From assembly GCA_025352585.1 (NCBI GenBank), contig JANXTD010000948.1:1-15620 (forward strand): 15,620 nt of DNA, given 5' to 3'. A program made the position numbers and the translations under genes. Position 1 is the stretch's first letter. Each line of letters opens with the position of its first letter. Below are positions 13,670-15,620 of the stretch, in pieces. The stretch comes from Fimbriiglobus sp. GTDB taxonomy: Bacteria > Planctomycetota > Planctomycetia > Gemmatales > Gemmataceae. The notes below the pieces were generated by a model, which did not search any database, was not told the origin of the DNA, and saw only the letters and a program-made list of their open reading frames with translations.

Positions 13670-15620
13670 TCAGCCGAACCAGGTCCGCTTCTTCACCGCG
13701 ACGGGCGGAGGGGGAGGCGGGGCGTCGGGGTCGGGGGCGACGAGCACGTCGGCGTCCGGGCCGGTCAGGATGTCGCCGCCGACGTTGTCCTGGAACGTGT
13801 TGCCGCGGTGCGTGACGCGGGCCGTGCCGAACACGCGCAGGCCGCCATTGCCGTTGCCCGCGCAGGTGTTGCCCGTGCAAGTCCCCTCGGCCTGCTCCGC
13901 GAACAGGACGCCCGAGTCCGAGTTGCCCGACACGGTCGCGCCGACGAGCTGGCACTTCGACTTCCCCGCCGCGACGACGCCGTACAGGTTGCCGGTGAAC
14001 GCGCCGCCGCGGAGGGTCGCCACGGCCTCGTCCTTGAGGTTGACGCCGGAACTCTTGTTGCCCCGGCAGGTCAAGTTGACCGCACTCAAGGTCACGGTGC
14101 CGTGCAGGTCGACGCCGCGGTCGGCGTGGCCCTCGACGGTCACGTTCTTGAGCGCCACGCTGCCGCTGCTCTCCTTGCCGCTGCGGACGCCGAACTTGCC
14201 GTTACCGCTCAAGGTGCCGCCGTCGATTTCGAGCGCGCCGGCCTTCGCGATTTCGACGCCGCCCCGGCCGTTGTTGGCCAGCGTCGAGGCCGCAATGACG
14301 CAGGTTCCCGTCATCAGCACGACCGCGCCGCCGGCGTTGCGGGTCAGCTTGCAGTCCTTCAAATTCGCCTGGCAGAGCGGGTCGCGCAGGCCCAGGCCCG
14401 CGCCGGCGTTCTCGGTGAGGCGCGTGCCGCTCAGGTGCAGTTCGCACGCGCCGAGGGCCAGCACGCCGTCGCCGGGCACGCCGCCGCCGGCGACGCCGCC
14501 GCGCACCTCGACCTCGTCGAGGACGACGACGCCGCGCTTGACGCGGATCACGTCAGCGGGTGCGGCCCCGGCGTGGCTGAGCGTCAGGCCGCGGAAGGTG
14601 ACCGCGGTGCCGGCCAGGCCGAAGGCGTACTTCTCGGCCGTGCTCACGATGCGGCACGAGTCGATGCCGCTGCCGACGATGGTGAGCGACTTCGCCAGGT
14701 TCAGCGACGCCTCGAGCGTGACCGCGCCGCGCTCCAGGCGGATCAGCGCGCCGTCGGGGGCCGCCTGGACGGCCGCGGCGAAGTCGAGGTGCAGTTCGCG
14801 GCCGGCCTTCGTCTCGACCCAGACGCTCGGCTTGCCGACGCGCAGCAGCCACAGCAGCGGGGCCAGAATCCCGCGCGGCATCAGGTCCATCGGCAGCATG
14901 TCATCGACGGCGGCCGCACCCTGCGCCGAGACGATCGTGAACTTGACCGCGCGGAACTGCGTCTTGAGGAGGTTCACGGTGTTGCGCAGCTTGGTCTTCT
15001 GCAGCCAGGCGTCGAGGGCCTCGTGGACCACTTCCAGTTTGGCCCAGGCGTCGCCGGCGGGGTCGAGGTCGTCGTTCTCCAGGAAGTGCCGGGCGGCGGC
15101 CGGCAACTCGGGCAGGAGTACGTGGCGTTCCTCGCCGGGCGTCGGCGGCCCGAGGAACTTGTCCCCCTTGCTGAGCACCACGACCAGGGCCTGCTCGCGG
15201 GAGTCGGCCCCCATCTGGTCCATGGCGTGCTCGTACGACGTGATCAGGTCGCCGAGTTGCTCCGGGTACTCGAGGTCGGTCAGGCTGACGATCCAGAGGA
15301 TCGCCGGGCTGTTGCGGACGTAGCGGCCGTACTCGAGCATGTTGTCCGCGTTGGCGAAGGCCTCGCCGCCGGTGTCGAACATCAGCAGTTGGCGGCCGCC
15401 GAGCCGGGGGATGCCGCGCAGCCGGAGGATTTTGGGCCGCGTGAAGACGCTGCTAATCGTGCCGTCGGCGACCTGCCCGCTGTGCCGCAGCGTGCGCAGC
15501 CGCTCGCGGATCTCGCGCATGCCGACCTCGTCCATCCACTGCGTGCTGAAGTCCGGCCAGGTGACGTGCTGTTCGAGGTGCGTCAGCAAGGCTTCGATGA
15601 ACATGGTCTTGCCGTGCCCG
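13670..15620 (-). CDS. P-loop GTPase fused to a right-handed beta-helix (5' end outside the window)
   Basis: A multi-domain protein cut by the right window edge; 649 residues are visible, starting in GHGKT, the end of Walker A (15605-15619). Numbering from the Met right after GHGKT, the GTPase motifs are DTGGE (77-81, Walker B/G3), LSKGDK (144-149, G4) and IVSAQG (224-229, G5-like). From about 270 the pattern changes to LHLDFAAAVQAAPDGALIRL (271-290) and then to repeated short strands with TVTL, GNGKFGV, RGNKSSGV and TGNLYGVV, the ladder of a parallel beta-helix of the pectate-lyase/NosD type, ending near 620. The tail is Pro-rich and ends PPPPPPVAVKKRTWFG. No signal peptide can be judged because the start lies outside. 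The GTPase part resembles the double-GTPase/TRAFAC type of bacterial conflict systems, but that is an inference. It is the first visible gene of the cluster; the pseudokinase gene follows after 81 nt. The beta-helix probably serves as a binding or scaffold module. Confidence 0.82.
   Translation of the reverse strand, partial: GHGKTMFIEALLTHLEQHVTWPDFSTQWMDEVGMREIRERLRTLRHSGQVADGTISSVFTRPKILRLRGIPRLGGRQLLMFDTGGEAFANADNMLEYGRYVRNSPAILWIVSLTDLEYPEQLGDLITSYEHAMDQMGADSREQALVVVLSKGDKFLGPPTPGEERHVLLPELPAAARHFLENDDLDPAGDAWAKLEVVHEALDAWLQKTKLRNTVNLLKTQFRAVKFTIVSAQGAAAVDDMLPMDLMPRGILAPLLWLLRVGKPSVWVETKAGRELHLDFAAAVQAAPDGALIRLERGAVTLEASLNLAKSLTIVGSGIDSCRIVSTAEKYAFGLAGTAVTFRGLTLSHAGAAPADVIRVKRGVVVLDEVEVRGGVAGGGVPGDGVLALGACELHLSGTRLTENAGAGLGLRDPLCQANLKDCKLTRNAGGAVVLMTGTCVIAASTLANNGRGGVEIAKAGALEIDGGTLSGNGKFGVRSGKESSGSVALKNVTVEGHADRGVDLHGTVTLSAVNLTCRGNKSSGVNLKDEAVATLRGGAFTGNLYGVVAAGKSKCQLVGATVSGNSDSGVLFAEQAEGTCTGNTCAGNGNGGLRVFGTARVTHRGNTFQDNVGGDILTGPDADVLVAPDPDAPPPPPPVAVKKRTWFG

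Noticed and set aside
13800..14800. DNA-level tandem repeats in the beta-helix region
   Set aside because: The repetition is at the level of short protein strands with divergent codons; no DNA repeat unit is maintained.
13389..15323. 644-aa plus-strand frame
   Set aside because: Antisense to the GTPase/beta-helix gene; Ser/Thr/Pro/Arg-rich with no domain features.

Overview
The window is GC-rich, compact chromosomal DNA. The ORFs have strong third-position GC bias, small gaps and several overlapping or abutting genes. Base composition, the large repertoire of eukaryote-like domains (dynamin-type GTPase, Hsp70/actin-fold protein, Ser/Thr-kinase relic, parallel beta-helix) and the mix of secreted and membrane proteins suggest a planctomycete of the Gemmata group. 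That assignment is an inference from style; no marker gene is present. I see no rRNA, tRNA, CRISPR array or insertion sequence.

Layout. (1) Positions 51-858, plus strand: a sigma70-like promoter and one conserved-looking protein of unknown function. It runs tail-to-tail, with a 6-nt gap, into (2) positions 865-3935, minus strand: a two-gene unit for polysaccharide synthesis and export. Its first gene encodes an HlyD-type membrane-fusion protein; its second, starting inside the first one's stop codon (ATGA overlap), encodes a cellulose-synthase-like GT2 glycosyltransferase without a PilZ domain. (3) Positions 3936-4437: a roughly 500-nt non-coding gap with an AT-rich patch, the only sizeable intergenic space. 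(4) Positions 4438-15620, minus strand: a tightly packed six-gene cluster, listed in transcription order. A P-loop GTPase fused to a right-handed beta-helix, cut by the window edge inside Walker A, comes first. Next come a membrane-anchored kinase-like protein whose catalytic loop has decayed (pseudokinase) and a secreted protein of unknown function that overlaps it by 46 nt. Then come a dynamin-like GTPase (SrfC-like organisation), an Hsp70/actin-fold ATPase (SrfB-like) and an orphan 590-residue protein starting 2 nt after the previous stop.

The six-gene cluster is the most interesting part. It combines two different GTPases, an Hsp70-fold ATPase, a transmembrane pseudokinase and a secreted partner. 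The dynamin/Hsp70 pair recalls the SrfB/SrfC pair of the srfABC loci of gamma-proteobacteria, but the beta-helix GTPase, the pseudokinase and the orphan are not part of that known set. I infer one multi-component, nucleotide-driven envelope or conflict/effector-type machine; its function is unknown. Very long ORFs antisense to these genes, and arginine-rich ORFs in alternative frames, are GC-driven shadows and are left out.
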